Shown piece by piece: positions 6,831-8,544 of a DNA stretch of 8,544 nucleotides (its first letter is position 1; each line of letters opens with the position of its first letter). The position numbers and the translations under genes were made by a program. Where the stretch lies: assembly GCA_021850745.1 (NCBI GenBank), contig JAJZKX010000059.1, forward strand, positions 1 through 8,544, given 5' to 3'. The notes beneath the pieces were generated by a model. That model did not search any database, was not told the origin of the DNA, and saw nothing but the letters and a program-made list of their open reading frames with translations. The stretch comes from Thermoplasmata archaeon (GTDB lineage: Archaea; Thermoplasmatota; Thermoplasmata; Thermoplasmatales; Thermoplasmataceae).

Positions 6831-7898
6831 CAGCTCAATTTTTGAGTCTCTGCCCACAACCAATCGGATTGTTTTGGATTTGGAGTTCGAAGGCCTGACC
6901 ACAACCTTTGAACCTATCAAGCTCCTGGAGATCCGTGTGCCGTCGGATATTTCCAGAGTACTGCCATCCATGACAATGGAATCCTCAATTTCAACGCCTT
7001 TCAGGTTGCAATTGTTTCCGATGCTCGTATATGGCCCTATGTAAGAGTCCATTACTTCTGTGTTTGCGCCTATAAAGCAGGGGCCAAGGATTCTAGTCGA
7101 GCCGCTGATTCTGACCCCTTCCTCTATTTGAACCCGGCCCGAAACTGTCGTTTCGTCTGATTTCATGGAGTTATCATCCAGTTCTATCTTATCAAGAACC
7201 ATCCTGTTGCAATCCAGAAACTCATCCACTGTACCGGTATCCTTCCACCAGCCACTGATAACGGTATAACCGATGTTCATGTCCTTTTCCAGCATTATCT
7301 GGAATACCTCTGTGATTTCAAGCTCATTTCTCCACGATGGTTTTAGCGTTTTGATTATGCTGAAAACAACTGGCGTGAGAAAATACGCTCCAGTTATGGC
7401 GAGATTGGACAGTGGCACCTTTGGCTTTTCTTTAAGGGAAATTATTTTCTCATCCTTGACTTCTGCAACTCCAAACTGGGAGGGGTTGGCCACCTGGGTC
7501 AAGGCGATCAGGCCACTCAATTTGGCGGGGTCAAATTTTTTCAGCAGCGATTGCAGGCCGCTTTGGAAGTAATTGTCACCCAGAACTACAACAAACGGCT
7601 CATTTCCGACAAAACTCTCCACAAGCCCAATGGCATGCGCAATCCCTAAGGGCTTGCCCTGGAAGGTATAGCTAACTTTTACGCCCCACTTCGTGCCGTC
7701 GCCATAGTATTCTCTGACCTCTTTTTCTCCGACTTCGCCAACAATGATGTTTATATCTGTAATTCCCAGTTCCCTGAGATTCATGAGGGCATATTCACTC
7801 ACAGGTTTCCCGGCCAACGGCAATAATTGTTTAACATCGGTGTATGTGAGAGGCCTGAGCCTGGTTCCGCTCCCACCATGGAGAATTACGCCCTTCAT
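6828..7898 (-). CDS. rmlA: Glucose-1-phosphate thymidylyltransferase, long form with hexapeptide C-terminal domain
   Basis: RmlA joins glucose-1-phosphate and dTTP to dTDP-glucose, the entry step to dTDP-rhamnose. Residues 1-240 are the nucleotidyltransferase domain: LHGGSGTRLRPLT (6-18), KQLLPLAGKP (23-32), VVLGDNYF (104-111) with the metal-binding Asp 108, LKEKPK (155-160), ITGAYFL (168-174) and WWKDTGT (217-223) with the second metal-site Asp at 220. Residues 250-350 form a left-handed beta-helix, seen as I/V-rich hexapeptide repeats such as RILGPCFIGANTEVM and YIGPYTSIGNNCNL. At 356 residues it is longer than bacterial RmlA (about 290) but normal for the long form common in archaea and actinobacteria, where the helix domain may govern assembly or add a second activity. 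His at 7 replaces the usual Ala of LAGG. The ATG at 7898 overlaps the stop of a possible small ORF (ATGA). UTP or another sugar phosphate cannot be ruled out as substrate. Confidence 0.93.
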   Translation of the reverse strand: MKGVILHGGSGTRLRPLTYTDVKQLLPLAGKPVSEYALMNLRELGITDINIIVGEVGEKEVREYYGDGTKWGVKVSYTFQGKPLGIAHAIGLVESFVGNEPFVVVLGDNYFQSGLQSLLKKFDPAKLSGLIALTQVANPSQFGVAEVKDEKIISLKEKPKVPLSNLAITGAYFLTPVVFSIIKTLKPSWRNELEITEVFQIMLEKDMNIGYTVISGWWKDTGTVDEFLDCNRMVLDKIELDDNSMKSDETTVSGRVQIEEGVRISGSTRILGPCFIGANTEVMDSYIGPYTSIGNNCNLKGVEIEDSIVMDGSTLEISDGTRISRSLIGSKVVVRPSNSKSKTIRLVVGRDSKIEL

Positions 7899-8065
7899 CT
7901 GCTGTAATTTCCAGCGATATTAATTAGGTTTTCTTTTCCGGGATGCAACGGGCCATAATACTCAGTTATCCCATTCAGGCTGTTTAAAAACTTTATTCGA
8001 CTCAGTTGATTAATCTTACAGTCAAAGGGCGTTTCAGTAAGTTTGCCCCCCCCCATCACAGCCAT
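7895..8065 (-). CDS. Possible small ORF (56 residues) coupled to rmlA
   Basis: Between the right-edge glycosyltransferase and rmlA the minus strand holds an open frame of 56 codons starting at ATG 8065. It ends in a TGA that overlaps the rmlA ATG (ATGA), the arrangement usual for coupled genes. The predicted peptide is mixed, with no membrane segment and no motif I recognise; it includes ETPFDCKINQ, NGITEYYGPLHPGKENL and a GGG run coded by a nine-G tract at codons 4-7. The same frame is open right back to the glycosyltransferase stop, 65 codons in all, so it could instead be a detached tail of that protein. GAAGAG six bases before the ATG is a poor ribosome site. A chance open frame of this length is quite possible, and an AT-rich promoter for rmlA could occupy the same bases. 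Confidence 0.35.
   Translation of the reverse strand: MAVMGGGKLTETPFDCKINQLSRIKFLNSLNGITEYYGPLHPGKENLINIAGNYSR
7917..7926 (-). promoter_or_regulatory. Possible internal TATA box before rmlA
   Basis: The A/T-only TAATTAATAT on the minus strand is centred about 24 bases before the rmlA ATG, where a leaderless archaeal promoter would be. It lies inside the possible small ORF, so the two readings compete unless it is an internal promoter. Confidence 0.25.
8046..8054. repeat. Homopolymer tract of nine C (G9 on the coding strand)
   Basis: Nine consecutive C on the plus strand form the longest homopolymer I noticed in the window. It falls at codons 4-7 of the possible small ORF upstream of rmlA. 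Such tracts slip in replication and are also prone to base-count errors in sequencing. Confidence 0.9.
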
Positions 8066-8089
8066 GTCAATCTCTTCCCAATGGGGGAA

Positions 8090-8544
8090 TCAGTTATTGA
8101 TCCTCAGCAAAGCATTTCTGTAAGCTTTATCCAGCAGTTTCTTCCTCACCCTGTCTCCCAAGTGGCTGCCAAGATAAATCTCTATGTCGTAAAGATAAAT
8201 TTTAATGGGCAATTTTGGGAGGAAGCCATAAAATAGTTCCAGAGAACTTATTTTTGTATATGCCCCCTCTAAACCCAGAAGCTTCATCTGGGACTTGATC
8301 CTCAAATTGTAGCAAAGAAGGAAATGCCCGGGTATTTTTCCGGCCATAACCTGAAAAATAGCCATGGTCTCATTAAGGTACGGGATAATCCTCTGTCTCC
8401 TTATTTTGATAAAGTCATCATAGGAATTCGACCTATCCAGAGAGTTATCATGCACCCTGAAAAGCGTTAAAGGGAGATCAAGTTCAATCATTCCTGTTCT
8501 TTCCCTCAAAGCAGATAGAAAAAGCAGATTATCGAGCCTGAGTA
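8090..8544 (-). CDS. Family 2 glycosyltransferase, C-terminal part (runs off right edge)
   Basis: The frame is open from the window edge to a TGA at 8092-8090, about 150 residues. Its first part is the end of a GT2 GT-A domain: LDNLLFLSALRERTG followed by LPLTLFRVHDNS matches the common family pattern of an acidic acceptor-site residue, a helix, and then PLTxYRxHxxN/S. The catalytic core with its DxD lies outside the window. The remaining 110 residues are helical and basic, and end RRQRI...KKLLDKAYRNALLRINN. A TTG at 8509 is an internal codon, not the start, because the frame continues upstream. It probably belongs to the same transcription unit as rmlA, 191 bases downstream, and adds a sugar to the glycan, possibly rhamnose. 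A stretch of 65 codons stays open in the same frame after its stop. Confidence 0.75.
   Translation of the reverse strand, partial: LRLDNLLFLSALRERTGMIELDLPLTLFRVHDNSLDRSNSYDDFIKIRRQRIIPYLNETMAIFQVMAGKIPGHFLLCYNLRIKSQMKLLGLEGAYTKISSLELFYGFLPKLPIKIYLYDIEIYLGSHLGDRVRKKLLDKAYRNALLRINN

Noticed and set aside
6670..7044. Plus-strand open frame of 124 codons across the rmlA/rmlD junction
   Set aside because: It is antisense to two well-supported genes and their junction, and shows no family motif.
8006..8236. Plus-strand open frame of 76 codons over the glycosyltransferase end
   Set aside because: It is antisense to the GT2 C-terminus and passes through the C9 tract; no motif or ribosome site supports it.
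8090..8509. Complete 139-residue gene starting at TTG 8509
   Set aside because: The frame stays open upstream to the window edge, and the residues there (LRLDNLLFLSA) fit the GT2 pattern, so the gene is a 5'-truncated fragment.
1..8544. Insertion sequences, CRISPR arrays, tRNA or rRNA genes
   Set aside because: I looked on both strands and saw no transposase motifs, spaced direct repeats or RNA-gene signatures.

Overview
The window reads as a piece of a surface-polysaccharide or protein-glycosylation locus, most likely from an archaeon. The archaeal signs are AT-rich TATA-like boxes about 27 bases upstream of start codons with almost no leader (clearest at 1887, also at 722), frequent GTG and TTG starts, heavy use of AGA/AGG and ATA codons, and a long RmlA with a C-terminal hexapeptide domain and an LHGG variant of the nucleotidyltransferase loop. 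A Thermoplasmata-like lineage is my guess; the phylum cannot be fixed from the sequence alone.

Layout. Right block, all minus strand and transcribed leftward: the C-terminal part of a family 2 glycosyltransferase running off the right edge (8544-8090), a possible 56-residue small ORF (8065-7895), rmlA (7898-6828), rmlD (6818-5970), rmlC (5940-5374) and an extended SDR sugar-nucleotide epimerase/dehydratase (5377-4352). Spacing is tight: a possible ATGA overlap into rmlA, 9 bases between rmlA and rmlD, 29 bases between rmlD and rmlC, and a TTGA overlap between rmlC and the SDR gene. This looks like one operon with translational coupling. Middle: one plus-strand FkbM-type methyltransferase (3280-4167), convergent with the operon and divergent from the left block. 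Left block, minus strand: two related GT-A glycosyltransferases (3057-2071 and 1887-850) and a third, more ordinary family 2 glycosyltransferase that runs off the left edge (722-1). The gaps between left-block genes are 128 to 183 bases, and at least two of these genes seem to have their own promoter.

How the genes fit. RmlA makes dTDP-glucose, RmlC epimerises and RmlD reduces, giving dTDP-L-rhamnose or a related 6-deoxy sugar. The 4,6-dehydratase step (RmlB) is not encoded here; the SDR gene at its expected place lacks RmlB hallmarks and also has Asn where the catalytic Lys of YxxxK normally sits. The four glycosyltransferases would add sugars to a glycan, and the FkbM enzyme may methylate it. 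No transporter, flippase, oligosaccharyltransferase or membrane protein is visible in the window.

Points worth a second look: the YxxxN SDR, the missing RmlB, the diverged tandem glycosyltransferase pair with NDD in place of DxD, and an in-frame 65-codon open stretch with a G9 tract between the right-edge glycosyltransferase and rmlA. I see no RNA genes, insertion sequences, CRISPR arrays or origins.
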